DNA of 64,000 bases, from NCBI GenBank assembly GCA_031772625.1, contig CM062820.1, positions 91,414,421 through 91,478,420 on the forward strand, given 5' to 3'. Source of the stretch: Pinus tabuliformis (Eukaryota > Streptophyta > Pinopsida > Pinales > Pinaceae). The notes under the pieces are model-generated. The model had not been told where the DNA came from, made no database searches, and saw only the letters and a program-made list of their open reading frames with translations. Below, in pieces: positions 35,401 to 50,400 of this stretch (position 1 is the stretch's first letter; every line of letters starts with the position of its first letter). Made by a program: the position numbers and the translations under genes.

Positions 35401-38400
35401 TCACGACATCTCCTTATTTACATCAGCATCTTGCATATATATTGACATATCTCCAAGAAAGATATACAATGTCAAGGGTCTCTTTCTTTTTCAGACTTTA
35501 TCAAGATTTTCATATCTTTCCCATGAATATATCATAGTCAAATCTTTTAGTCCTTGGATGTTGATTGCCTTCGCCATAGTTGCATTTTTCATGATCTCTT
35601 CCTTTCTTTATTCACATATTTCATCCCTGGAACTTCTAATTATAGTTCCTTCAACTTTGTCAACCACCTCATATTTCATATGGGGACATCTAATGTTGAT
35701 TTCAGCTAGTCAATGTGTGAACCATGTCTTCATGCATCCTTCCAAAGGAGGATACTCTTTCTTTTGATCATGCTCTTGAGGTAGAGCATTCTTCCATGTT
35801 ATCTGCAACTATATGACATGACTTAATTTTATCAAATACAAGCATACATATCTCATTTTCTTCCTTTAGGTGATCTAGACTTCCTTCAGCAACTTCCTTG
35901 ATTGAAAGAACTTTAATCACCCTGAATTGCTTTACTTTTTATGACATCATACCATCAGTCCATGAATCCCATACAAGATGGAATTTTTGGTGAGGCACTT
36001 GCTTCTTCCAATATGTGAACCTTCCAATGAGGATTCCAACGGAGGATCTTGATCATTGTCATCCAGTGAATGCTCCTTTTGAATGATATATGATGAGATT
36101 TATACTAGATGACTTTCTTTTTCTCATAAGTACTACTTATGCTTCTAATGAAGTTACCAAGAGCTACATCTTTCTATAGGTCATTGTCGTAGACTTCTAT
36201 TTCAACTATCTTTCATGCTTCTCTAATATGATGTCATGAGGTTATGCTTTCAATCGTATGCTTCTTACAGATTCTTACTGTTGTAGTTTAAATATGATGT
36301 GATGGATGGTGTTTGATACCCGTAAAGTGCCATAAATGGGGTCATTTTTGTTGCTGTATGAAAGGAAGTGTTATACCAACATTCAGCCAGAGGCAACCAT
36401 TTGACCCATTGTGTCTGTTTATCAGATACAAAGCAACGAAGATATCCTTCCAAACATTTGTTTACTATCTCAGTTTGCCCATCAGATTGAGGATGATAAG
36501 ATGAGCTATGAGCTAACTGAGTACCAAGACAAGAAAATAATTCTGTCCAAAAATTTCCAGTGAAAATGGGATCTCTGTCACTTACAATAATCTTTGGGTT
36601 TCCATGTAGCTTTTGAATTGTTTCCATAAATGCAGTAGAAACTGTACTGGCTTTAAATGGATGTGATAATGCACAAAAGTGTGCATACTTGGTAAGTCTG
36701 TCAACTACCACCATGATGACACTCTTTCCCTCAGACTTGGGTAAACCTGTGATAAAATCCATTGATACCTCCTCCCAACGTTGGCTTGGAATGGGTAAAG
36801 GTTGTAATAGACCCGGTGTCTTAATTGTTTCAACTTTATTTTGCTGGCAAACCAAACATTCTGCCACAAACTTTTGAATATCTGATTTAAGGCCATCCCA
36901 AAAAAATTCCTTCTTCACCCTGTGGTAAGTTTTTAAAAATCCTGAGTGCCCTCCTAAGGGAGAAGTGTGCAATTCCATAAGAATCTTTTGTTTTAGCTGG
37001 GAATTCTTACAGAGGTATAAGCGATCTTTGTACCATAACGAATCATTTTTCCAGCTAAATGTATCAGACGTACTGGAATCTTGTTGTAGCTTTCGAATAA
37101 GTGCCCATACTTCTTCGTCATTCTTCCATTCCTCCCTTGCTTCATTTATCCAATCTGGTTGGATGATAGAAATAGCGCACAACAATGCTTCCACATCCTC
37201 ATCCTTCCTTGAGAGTGCATCTGCCACCACATTTTGCTTCCCCTTTTTGTAGATGATTTCAAAGTCATAACCCAACATCTTTGTGACCCACTTTTGTTGC
37301 TCTTCAGAGGATAATCTTTGTTCTAAAAAGTATTTAAGGCTATCATGATCTGTTTTTACCTTGAAGTGTCTTCCCATTAGGTAGGGTCGCCATTTCTTAA
37401 GTGCATGGAGTATTGCCAACATTTCCTTCTCATAAATAGCTTTTCTTAAAAACTTTCCCTTGATTGGACGACTTTCAAAGCAATGGGTCTTTCATCTTGC
37501 ATTAGAACAGCACCAATTCCATTTCCTGAAGCATCACATTCCACAATAAAGGTTTTTGTGAAGTCCGGTGTAGCTAAGACCGGTGCTTGGCACATTGCCT
37601 CTTTAAGATGTTCAAAGGCCTTTGTTGCTTCCGGAGTCCATGAAAATGCATCTTTCTTCAATAATGTTGTTAGAGGTGCTGCTATTCTCCCATAATTCTT
37701 AACAAACTTGCGATAATACCCTGTCAACCCAAGAAATCCTCGCAAATGCTTTATGGATGTGGGGATTTTCCATTCCTTAATGGCTTTAATTTTGCTAGGG
37801 TCTACCTTAACTCCTTCATGAGATACAATATGACCCAAATATTCCACCTCCTGGACTCCAAAGAAACATTTGGATCTTTTTGCATATAATTGTTTCTCCT
37901 CCAATAGTTGTAGCACCCTGTCAACATGTTCAACATGATCCTTCCAAGACTTGCTGTAGATTAGTATATCATCAAAAAATACTAACACAAATTTTCTAAG
38001 GAATGGTTTGAAAATTGAATTCATCAAACCTTGAAATGTTGAAGGTGCATTGGTAAGGCCAAAAGGCATGACCAAAAATTCATAATGACCCTCATGAGTT
38101 CTAAATGCCGTTTTCGGAATGTCTTCAATCTTCATTCTGATTTGATGATATCCTGAACGAAGATCCAACTTGGTGAAGTAAATTGATCCATGCAATTCAT
38201 CCAGTAATTCATCAATGACAGGAATGGGGAACTTATCTTTAATAGTGAGCTTGTTGAGCTCCCTATAATCCGGACACATGCGCCATGATCCATCCTTCTT
38301 GTGCACCAATACTACTGGAGCAGAGAAAGAACTTTGACTCGGTTGAATTATACCAGCCTCTAGCATTTCTGCAACCATACGTTCAATTTCACTTTTTTGG

Positions 38401-41400
38401 ACATAGGGATATCTGTACGGCCTGATGTTTGGAGGAACACTTCCTGGAATCAGATGAATAGCATGATCATGATCACGCATAGGTGGGAGACCTTTGGGAG
38501 TCTCAAATACCTTGGAATGATTGTCCAGGACTTTTTGGAGATCTGGAGAAATAGATGATTCTAATGTGGAAACATCTAGCGAACATAATTGTGCAATTAC
38601 ACCCTTTGCTCCTTTTTTAGAAGCTTTGTCATACCATTAGAGCTGATTATCTTTCCTGGTTTCCCTGCAATACCCCTTAATTCAACTTCCTTTCCTTCCA
38701 CAGAAAATTTTATGAAAAGTTCTTGAAAATTAAAAGCTATTGTACCCAAGGATTGTAGCCATTGGACTCCTAGTACAACATCAGCACCTCCCATTGGAAT
38801 GGAAAGCATTGGGCTAGTCAATACATATTCTCCCATGGATAGCTTGATATTATGGCACTTTCCAGAGCAATTTATTGTTCCTCCATTTGCAATCATCACT
38901 TGACACTCTGGTGCTGGATATAGGAAGCAATTCAATTCTTTTGCTACCCTACAATGAATAAAATTGTGGGTGCTTCCTGAATCAATCAACACTATTACCT
39001 TTTTCTTCTTGATTTGTCCTTCTATCTTGATGGTTTGAGGAGTGGTAATTCCCGCCAATGCATTACAAGATATGGTCGGATTTATTTGTTCTTCATCTAG
39101 GCTTTGTTCCTGGAATATATCCTCTTCTTTTGACCTTTCTTGCTCCTTTTCTTCTTCCTCTTCACAATCTATGTAGAATAATTTCTTCTCAGCACACTTA
39201 TGACCTTTTGTGTATTTGCTATCACAATTGTAACAAAGCCCTTTTGCTCTTTTTTCTTCCAATTGTTGTGGTGTCAACCTTGTAGGTTGTGGAAGACTAT
39301 GGGCAACAACACTTCCATCTTTATAGTTGTGAATGGTATGCTTCCTAGTTGCCATAATTTTGCTTTCCATTTTTCTTGCTAACCTGAATGCCTTCTCTAA
39401 TGAATCAGGTTCCCAAAGGCGCACATCATGTTGGATATTATCCTTTAAAGACCCTATGAACACATCAATCCTATGCTCCTCTGGAATATCTTTTATCCTT
39501 ATGTTCAATTTTTGGAACTCCTCAATGTGCTCCATTATTGAACCCTTTTGTTTGAGATTATCAATTGGCTAAAAAAAGTGTTGCTTTTTGTATCCTCATA
39601 ATGTGCTATCAATTCTTCCGTAAAAATTGCCCAAGTGATAAATTGTTTACGAGAACAAAGCCATTGATACCATACAAACTGATTTGGTTCCAAATATAAA
39701 GTTGCCATACGTACCTTTTGTGTGTTTTGCACATTATTGAGATCGAAGAATTGCTCCATCTGTAATATCCATGTGGCGGGATCCTTGCCATCAAACTTCC
39801 TCATATCGATTTTTGGAACATGGTGAGTCTTCGATCCAACATTAGAGTCTATGGAATCATGATTAACATTTCTTTTATTCTCATCATGAGTTTCCTTTAC
39901 TACCTTTTCACCATTAGTGACCCTTTCTTGTAGCAACTTCTTCAATTCATCCATCTTATCATCCATGCCATCAAATTTAGCGTCAATCTTAGCTTCCATG
40001 CCATCCATTTTAGCTTCCATGCCCTTTATCTTAGATTCCACGCCATTTACCTTAGATTCCACGCCATTTATCTTAGATTCCACGCCACTTATCTTAGCTT
40101 CTGTTAGCTTTTGTGAGCGTGACATTTGTTGCACTTGTTCTTGTAATTTTGATATATCATGTAGCATTTCTTCCTCTTCTTCATGAGTCATGCTAGAGCT
40201 TTCAGGTTCCTTACTAGGTGTTTGCATTTTCTTTCCTCGGGGCATCAGTTACCGATAATAATGCTTTACTATGCCCTTTGAATTCCGTTAAACCAAGCTT
40301 ACACAAAAAAAAAAAAAAAAACTACACACCTTTTTTCACTTTATAGAAGCCTGATATTGAATCTGATGTATCTCTGTGATTTCGGATCATCCAGTTCTGA
40401 AATTGCTATCTGTAGTAGCCTTCTGCGTCCTCTTTCCAATGCCACAAGTCTGAGCCAAATTGGATTCTCCAAGGAAGAGTTATGTGAAATCTCCCACAGT
40501 GACTTGCTTTTAGACTGGTTCAGTAGAGCGAACTTGTACGACGTGCCACGAGTCACTGTTTCAACCTTTGAATCTGAAACTCACCCACAAGAAACTACAG
40601 TCCGTCCTCTTTATGTACCTTTTTACGAAATTTCAATCCGATCCTCGGAGAGAGAGTTATGACGATTTTCCCCAGGTCACCTATTTTGAATGTAATTCAG
40701 GAGTCTGCAAAAAGACCAACTTCCTCAGATCATATCTCCGAAAATATCGCGAGAAAAGTTCTGAAATTCGGACCCAAGGTTTAGCGCCAATTCTTCTCAA
40801 ATGGGTTTTTTTGCGACTTCTGAAACGTCACAGAAAAAAAGTTATAGCGAAAATGCCACGATGACCTGTTTGGAGCAGCGAAACCCTAGAATCCAAAGCT
40901 CTGATACCAAATGTTATGAAACCAGCTCACAAAAAGATAGAAAAGAGAGATCCACGACTTAGAATTCAGCCTCTTCGAGGGGGAAACCTCCTTTACATTA
41001 CATAAATGAACAATTCTTGGATGATACAAATGAAAATACCTCCTTTCTATATATAGGAGTCTAAGTGGTCCCAATACAATCAAAGCCTACATAACAATAA
41101 TATTGTAGGGCACAACAATAACAATAGTGGGCTTCTATGTGGCACAATAGTAACAATATGGGCACTATATGGGTACATCAATATAAATAAGGGGTATAAC
41201 TACAATAGTAATGGGGTAATCACTAGTATTATAGGGACCCAACAGGCTGTCACTCTGATCCCCGATCCCTCCGTTTAAGCCCGTCTCCCGCAGCTAAGGA
41301 GGGTAGACCCTGCGAGATAGTGAAGACCAACTGCCAAACAGTTGGGTGGGAGACACGATACACGATATGATAGGCACTAGATGGATTTAGAGATTTAATA

Positions 41401-44400
41401 GACCAGTGCCTTGTGGAGTCAATGTTTAAATGATTACTTTTTAAATGATAAAGAAACATGGACCATGAACGGCAACCATCTATCATCAGCTAAATCATGT
41501 GACCAAAACGATATCCGGCAACTGAAAGCTTTGAAGAGATAAATGCCTTAAACCACCATGAGCATCATGAATTATTAACCAGACATTGGATTTCGTGTTT
41601 CGACTTGAAAATTTCAGATCTCAGCATGAAAGATATATCGCGAAAGCAACTGAAACTGGCAAAATGATTTTCCACAAAATTTAAATTTTTATTTTTTTAA
41701 TCTTTTTTCAATTTTTATTTTTTAATGTTATGGAAATTAAAAATAAATCTAAAAAAAATTAAAATTCTAAAACTAATCTAATTTTAAAACTAAACTAAAC
41801 AAAAAATTAAGTTAAAATTAAAAAAAAATCTAACAAAAACATTTTTATCTAAACAACAATACATTAAAATATAACTATTAAAATCTATAAAACGGAACTA
41901 AAACTCAAAAGAAAATAAAAATCTTAAGTCTAAAATCTACGTTAACAATGAAAAAGGAAAATCGTATTTTTTATTATTTTCATAATGTATTTTTTTTAAA
42001 AGAAATGAAATTATAAAACAAAACTAAAATAAAACTCAAAGATTTAAAATCTAAATACAGCTAAATCCTAAGTCTAAAACAAAATCGAAAAAATGAAAAA
42101 CTAAACTCTAACGCATATATACATGAAACTAAAACTAAAAAAATGGAAACGTAAGCCGTATACAAAAATTCGAGCTGCTAGTTCAGATAGAAACCGTAAC
42201 CCTCATTTACCTGGCCCATATAGAACGTTAGCGGGTTTATAATGGTGGATTTTTGCTGTGTGCAGGTGCGATTGGAGCGGAACAGGAGCCAGCGTTTCAA
42301 AAAATGCGACTTTCCTTCGAAAATCAAAACATTATCGCTCATATGCAATCATGTCCCCAGCAGAAATGAAAAATCGAAATGCGTTGAATGATATCTTAGC
42401 CACCGGAGGAAGGAAATGTTTGACTCAGCCTCGAACAAAAAGAATTTTACAGTCGACGGCGGCAAATGGAGATCGATTTGACAGTCACACGAAAACGATG
42501 AGTTCAACCTGAACGTTTTCCATGCATGCCCACGGAACTTCGGCCAGCACTGAATGATGTCCACGCTTAAAAATGCTCAACGCATCCTCAGAAGATTACC
42601 TTACGCCAAAAACCCGTGAGACATTTGGCCTTATGCCTCCACGGATTTTCGCAGGCTCGATGAGGGTTAAGCTAACATGCTTTACTTCCTTTTACAATTT
42701 CTTGCAGGTTTTTCAAGGACGCTTGAAACGTTTCATGCTTATGCCACCTTGACTGATGGAATTTTGAGTAGACAGGGGCCACGTAAATGTGAACAGATCT
42801 TGAACAATAAAATAGTTTGATGAAACCCCTGAAATTTCTCAGAAACCCTGCAAAATTTTTCTCCCAGATCTTATCTCAGATCTGCATCCTGCAAGAAGGA
42901 AAACAAAACCTGGCAGATGCACAAAACTTTAAAGTAAAACCTAAAATTACAAAAAAAAGATGCAGTAAACTAAATCAAAACCCTAGGTCTAACAAAAAAA
43001 AATAAATTACAAATATGGCCCCTTGACAGCCTGATCCAGCAAATGATAACAGAAATATTTAGAATATCATGTAATCTTGAACTTCACTGTGAACAGAAAG
43101 AAAATTTCTCAATGTAAAACAGAAAAGAAAATTTGAATGATTAACCCAGGGAACAATCAGCTGGGCTCTGCACAAAAGAGCCAGTGGGAGTCGGCTGGTT
43201 CAGCCTAGAACTTCCCCAAACGCCCACAATTTCCTTCAGAAAGGTTTTCCTGCACATCTCAAGCAACCATCAACAAAGAGAGAGAGAATGCTGCTAGATC
43301 TCAGGAAATAATGGAGATACCTGCCATTATTCCAGACACCCTAGCAACACTCAAACCCTAGCAAGTGAACAAGATACCTGTGCTCACAATACTCAAAAAA
43401 AAAGCTAAAACTAATGGCTAAAAACTGAAATATGCAGAAAAATAAACATCTCACAGCAATTCCAGAGAGTAACACCAGCACGATTTGGACCCCAAAGTCT
43501 TCTTTTATTAACCAGAAATCAGATTACAAGAGAGCTTTTCAGTACAGACTCACAGATTAGATGATTTGAAATGACCCCCTAAGACCCTATATAAAGGAAA
43601 TGATCCTAACGGCTAGTTCGAGTGATCCATGTAGAAATGATCTCGACCGTTGATGAGGATCAAGACATCTCTTGATCTCATCCGTCGATTTATTCACTTA
43701 AAATATTATTATTTTATTAGTTAGGGTTTTTGCTTTACTTTTTTAATTTTTTATTATTTTTATTCATTTTTTAATTTTTTAATTCATTTTAAAATGGATC
43801 ACTGAACTAAGCCCTCGGAAACATCACTTAGGACCTAGGACTTAGGACTCATGAGGGGATTTAAAACACTTCTCGACCCTCAGGACACATTACATCATGA
43901 CTTTTACAAAATTACATCTCAAGGGGACAAGCCCACTTAATACAGACCCTCATAAATCACCCAGCTCTCCGACACAACGATAATCTAGCAGACCAACACA
44001 CTAGGATTCTCCTGAAACTCCAATGACAAAATCAATCTCGGCTTTGGGGTCAGGTTTGAAGGAAAACTCTGTCGATCCGTGGATCGGTGAGACGAAAAAC
44101 CTTCCGGGACGTAGATTATCATTAGAAAGTTAGGTCCACCTAGGCAAATTACATACATGACTCATGTCTGCTAAGATTATTTACAATAAATACATGCAGA
44201 CTGGGTTTACAATCAAAAAGATCAAACTGCTGATGATGGCAGGATGGCACGGACATGCTGATCAGGTGCTGCTTCTTTCTGTCAAGAAAAACGGGGTGGA
44301 CTGCATGGATAGTTGACCAGTAGAGGTCAACATCTGGCTCTACTTGGGGACACGTTGCTGCTTGCAGGAATGTGAGAATCCAGAATCTGCATCCATGCAA

Positions 44401-47400
44401 CACAAAAATAAGTAGCGTCCATCCAAAAATCATCATATAACATTAAGCCCAGGAAAGATAAAAGCTCTTCATTTATTGACTATCTAAAGCAGAAAGAAAA
44501 ATGCGGAAAAAACAAGGAGTAGGGTTAGAAATACGATACAAAAATGCCCCATGGCATCAGATGTGTTCAATAAAGTGCATACTGAGCATTTGCCTGCTTT
44601 CAGGCAAATCTGTGGGCTGCTTGTCGGATGTGCCATGTCCAATTTTGCATATGGTAGGACTCTTTCCTATCCGAAAATCAAGCTGCTCGCGGCCGTCTGA
44701 TGAGTCAAATCTTCTTCTTATTTTCTTTCTCTTGCGCTTTTTCTTTCTGGCTGGTTGAATTGCTGATGACCTGGTACTTTCTGTTTCGAAACTGTCAGAT
44801 GAAGTGTGTAAGATACACATGCTAAGTCTTTTTGTGTCTTGCATTTGATTTTTATCGTTTTTAAGCTTATCTGGATGACCTTCAATTAACCACCTAATGA
44901 CCTCCTCATAGTAGGATGGAACTTGTTGCGGCAAATGAGAAGGCTCCTGGTTTCTCTTATCATCTGACCATTGTTGAATCTTTTGAACTTGTATTCTAAT
45001 GGCATCCATCTGACTAGAGCATTCATCCCTTATAGCACTGATTTGTATGGCATGGTGTTCTTGCATGTGTTTTATTACTTCATCATTCTTTTCCTCTATG
45101 TCCATCAAGCAATGTTGCATGAAATTTATTTCTTCTTTATGATTCGCTTGCATGTCAGCCAACTGATTGTTATGATTGAACGTCATAGAGTCAATTTCCC
45201 TATCATGATCAGCTTTCATGGTCACCATATTTTCCTCTAAGACTGACATTTTGCTTTGCATGCTTCTAATTTCTGTTTCATATTTAATTTTCATGGCCTC
45301 AATTTCCTTAGCATGCTGATTTTGTGTGACCTCCAACTCCCTATTACGTTTTTCCAGGTGGGTGCATAAAATTTTAACATCATTGATAAGACTAGTTTGA
45401 TTGCTTTCCATATTCCTCAATAGCATCATTAGATCTTGTATAATTTGCTTTTGTTCTTCCCTTTCATTGTTATGAACCTGATCTGCAATATTTCTGGTGG
45501 ATGACACATTCTGACATGAAGAGTCGTCTTGGGAACTTTCACCATCCGTTGGACCTCTTATTAAACTATTTTTATTCTGTCGTACAATTTTAGAGGCAGA
45601 AGGCAAGCTGTTTGGATAACCATATTTATCTTTAAAAGCATCAATAATGTCTTCTAAAGAAGTGAAAGATTCCTTAGGAAAACTGTTAAACCAATTCAAA
45701 GCATCATCTTCTAAAGAAAGGGCAAATAGACGCATTTTGATATCTTCATGATTAAATTGAGGGGATCTGCAATATATGATCATGATGCGATCAAACAAGC
45801 CTAGATGCCTTCTAACAGTGATTGGATCACCACCTGAGAAAATAGGTAATTTAGAAATGGCCTCCTCCGGAAGATCATGGAGACGGTGAGTAAAACGACA
45901 TGGTTTAAATGAATAATCCATGATGAACAATAAGGGATCAGATGGATGATAGAACTAGCTCTTTGCTCAAGAAAATCAAAAGATGAAAGAAGTGGAGTCA
46001 CCACTTGAACAATGAATCTGATTCTAGGATCCCAAAAGTAACCACAAGCAGATATGAGGAAAGCTTCTTGTCTGGGAAAAAATGAGAAAGTGGAGTCGCC
46101 ACCCAAACAAGAAACAATACCCAAGAGATGCTGCTGATATGGGATGAAAAGATGCCAAAAATATTGAATCTGCCAGCTCAACTGAGAGATTAGAGATGAG
46201 AAGATGAATGTCGATGAAACTCCAGGAACAGAAAAACTCTGTCCCCGGCAACGGCGCCAAAAATGTTGTCGCGCAGATTGACACGACAACGCTCAGACCG
46301 GGGGCTGTCACTCTGATCCCCGATCCCTCCGTTTAAGCCCGTCTCCCGCGGCTAAGGGGGGTAGACCCTGCGAGATAGTGAAGACCAACTGCCAAACAGT
46401 TGGGTGGGAGACACGATACACGATATGATAAGCACTAGATGGATTTAGAGATTTAATAGACCAGTGCCTTGTGGAGTCAATGTTTAAATGATTACTTTTT
46501 AAATGATAAAGAAACATGGACCATGAACAGCAACCATCTATCATCAGCTAAATCATGTGACCAAAACGATATCCGGCAACTGAAAGCTTTGAAGAGATAA
46601 ATGCCTTAAACCACCATGAGCATCATGAATTATTAACCAGACATTGGATTTCGTGTTTCGACTTGAAAATTTCAGATCTCAGCATGAAAGATATATCGCG
46701 AAAGCAACTGAAACTGGCAAAATGATTTTCCACAAAATTTAAATTTAAATTTTTTTAATCTTTTTTCAATTTTTATTTTTTAATGTTATGGAAATTAAAA
46801 ATAAATCTAAAAAAAATTAAAATTCTAAAACTAATCTAATTTTAAAACTAAACTAAACAAAAAAAATTAAGTTAAAATTAAAAAAAAATCTAACAAAAAC
46901 ATTTTTATCTAAACAGCAATACATTAAAATATAACTATTAAAATCTATAAAACGGAACTAAAACTCAAAAGAAAATAAAAATCTTAAGTCTAAAATCTAC
47001 GTTAACAATGAAAAAGGAAAATCGTATTTTTTTTATTTTCATAATGTATTTTTTTTAAAAGAAATGAAATTATAAAACAAAACTAAAATAAAACTCAAAG
47101 ATTTAAAATCTAAATACAGCTAAATCCTAAGTCTAAAACAAAATCGAATAAAAATGAAAAACTAAACCCTAACGCATATATACATGAAACTAAAACTAAA
47201 AAATGGAAACGTAAGCCGTATACAAAAATTCGAGCTGCTAGTTCAGACAGAAACCGTAACCCTCATTTACCTGGCCCATATAGAACGTTAGCGGGTTTAT
47301 AATGGTGGATTTTTGCTGTGTGCAGGTGCGATTGGAGCGGAACAGGAGCCAGCGTTTCAAAAAATGCGACTTCCCTTCGAAAATCAAAACGTTATCGCTC

Positions 47401-50400
47401 ATATGCAATCACGTCCCCAGCAGAAATGAAAAATCTAAATGCGTTGAATGATATCTTAGCCACCGGAGGAAGGAAATGTTTGACTCAGCCTCGAACAAAA
47501 AGAATTTTACAGTCGACGGCGGCAAATGGAGATCGATTTGACAGTCACACGAAAACGATGAGTTCAACCTGAACGTTTTCCATGCATGCCCACGGAACTT
47601 CGGCCAGCACTGAATGATGTCCACGCTTAAAAATGCTCAACGCATCCTCAGAAGATTACCTTACGCCAAAAACCCGTGAGACATTTGGCCTTATGCCTCC
47701 ACAGATTTTCGCAGGCTCGATGAGGGTTAAGCTAACATGCTTTACTTCCTTTTACAATTTCTTGCAGGTTTTTCAAGGACGCTTGAAACGTTTCATGCTT
47801 ATGCCACCTTGACTGATGGAATTTTGAGTAGACAGGGGCCACGTAAATGTGAACAGATCTTGAACAATAAAATAGTTTGATGAAACCCCTGAAATTTCTC
47901 AGAAACCCTGCAAAATTTTTCTCCCAGATCTTATCTCAGATCTGCATCCTGCAAGAAGGAAAACAAAACCTGGCAGATGCACAAAATTTTAAAGTAAAAC
48001 CTAAAATTACAAAAAAAGATGCAGTAAACTAAATCAAAACCCTAGGTCTAACAAAAAAAAAAATAAAATTACAGATATGGCCCCTTGACAGCCTGATTCA
48101 GCAAATGATAACAGAAATATTTAGAATATCATGTAATCTTGAACTTCACTGTGAACAGAAAGAAAATTTCTCAATGTAAAACAGAAAAGAAAATTTGAAT
48201 GATTAACCCAGGGAACAATCAGCTGGGCTCTGCACAGAAGAGCCAGTGGGAGTCGGCTGGTTCAGCCTAGAACTTCTCCAAACGCCCACAATTTCCTTCA
48301 GAAAGGTTTTCCTGCACATCTCAAGCAACCATCAGCAAAGAGAGAGAGAATGCTGCTAGATCTCAGGAAATAATGGAGATACCTGCCATTATTCCAGACA
48401 CCCTAGCAACACTCAAACCCTAGCAAGTGAACAAGATACCTGTGCTCACAATACTCAAAAAAAAGCTAAAACTAATGGCTAAAAACTGAAATATGCAGAA
48501 AAATAAACATCTCACAGCAATTCCAGAGAGTAACACCAGCACGATTTGGACCCCAAAGTCTTCTTTTATTAACCAGAAATCAGATTACAAGAGAGCTTTT
48601 CAGTACAGACTCACAGATCAGATGATTTGAAATGACCCCCTAAGACCTTATATAAAGGAAATGATCCTAACGGCTAGTTCGAGTGATCCATGTAGAAATG
48701 ATCTCGACCGTTGATGAGGATCAAGACATCTCTTGATCTCATCCGTCGATTTATTCACTTAAAATATTATTATTTTATTAGTTAGGGTTTTTGCTTTACT
48801 TTTTTAATTTTTTATTATTTTTATTCATTTTTTAATTTTTTAATTCATTTTAAAATGGATCACTGAACTAAGCCCTCGGAAACATCACCTAGGACCTAGG
48901 ACTTAGGACTCATGAGGGGATTTAAAACATTTCTCGACCCTCAGGACACATTACATCATGACTTTTACAAAATTACATCTCAAGGGGACAAGCCCACTTA
49001 ATACAGACCCTCATAAATCACCCAGCTCTGCGACACAACGATAATCTAGCAGACCAACACACTAGGATTCTCCTGAAACTCCAATGACAAAATCAATCCC
49101 GGCTTTGGGGTCAGGTTTGAAGGAAAACTCTGTCGATCCGTGGATCGGTGAGACGAAAAACCTTCCGGGACGTAGATTATCATCAGAAAGTTAGGTCCAC
49201 CTAGGCAAATTACATACATGACTCATGTCTGCTAAGATTATTTACAATAAATACATGCAGACTGGGTTTACAACAGTGTTCCACGGTGACTCGCCCCCCC
49301 CCCCCCCCTAGGGGTCTAGTTTCCTCGCTCCCCCGCGCTCCGGGGACTTGGGGACGAGTAGGGGACGCTTCCCCACGCTCCCAAAATGGAGGAAACTCGG
49401 GGGGACGTGCCAGGGAAACGTTTCCCTTCCCTGAGGGGACGTTTCCCCACGCTCCCAAAAAAATGGCCTTGCTTATAGTTTATGATTTAATAGATCTAAA
49501 GTGGTACAAAGCTACTCATGTTCTATATGGGGATAACGTCTTGTGCTCTCTTTTGGTTTCAACAAGCGTTATTTTAGAGGGTCAGTATCATGGAAATTTA
49601 CTGGACCATATAGCACGTACATGAATTTTCCCTTTTAAAACTTCTCCTTTTTTTCTCGAGTGATGGCTGGATTACAGTGGGGAGATAACTGGAGTGATAG
49701 GCAAAGAATATGAGACATTCAGTTTGTGTTTTTAATTTGCATGACATTTGACATACAAACTATGGAAGCAGCACCTATGTCATGTGGGAAATAATTGGGT
49801 GGACTATAGACTAACATGCGTTTACTGCAAGCATGACAAAATACTATGGGCAACAAGAAATCTCAGGAACTGTCGTTATATATGAATTTATACAGTTACA
49901 AAATTTACACAGAGCACAGTGGCTCAGCTTGAATTCTCAGGTCTGAAAATTATTTTCACCCCTGAAATACACTGCTAGTTTGAAGTTTGAACTGCATGGC
50001 ATTGCTCTAATAAGGTAGACAAATTATCCATGCCATCGTTGGTCACCCAAGTTGGTTCGCAGATGGTCATCCTGCAGTCAATGTCATTTGATAGTAAACT
50101 GTCAGAAACTCTTTCATGTGATCTTCTCATCTCTCCTGGAACTAAAACTCTTCTTTCAACATATGGTGTACTGTCTATATTATATATAATATAACAAACT
50201 TTCTAGCTGTTGGATCCAATACAGCTGGACAACCCATTGTAGTTGCCCCTTCTACTACCAATGCAGTGTTCCTGATCTGTTCATTTACCTTTTCACATAA
50301 TTCAGTGGCTACCTTATCAAGCTAAAGCTCTCCCTCTGTCTGACCAAAATCTAAATTAGAATTTGACCAAGCTGAATTAGAATTTTAAATGATTTATTTT

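Larger units (their letters stand above)
36265..41244 (-). mobile_element. truncated Ty3/gypsy element with gag, protease, RT, RNase H and integrase
   Basis: Minus-strand order from right to left: 5' LTR (40912-41244), tRNA-Met primer site, leader, gag, zinc knuckle, protease, RT, RNase H, integrase. The left end is lost inside the integrase C-terminal region, so the 3' LTR is missing. The four open stretches occupy different frames, so the polyprotein is broken by at least three frameshifts. The domain order PR-RT-RH-IN is diagnostic for Ty3/gypsy. Confidence 0.92.

Noticed and set aside
40357..40662. Plus-strand open frames opposite the gypsy leader
   Set aside because: Antisense to an untranslated leader; no domain resemblance.
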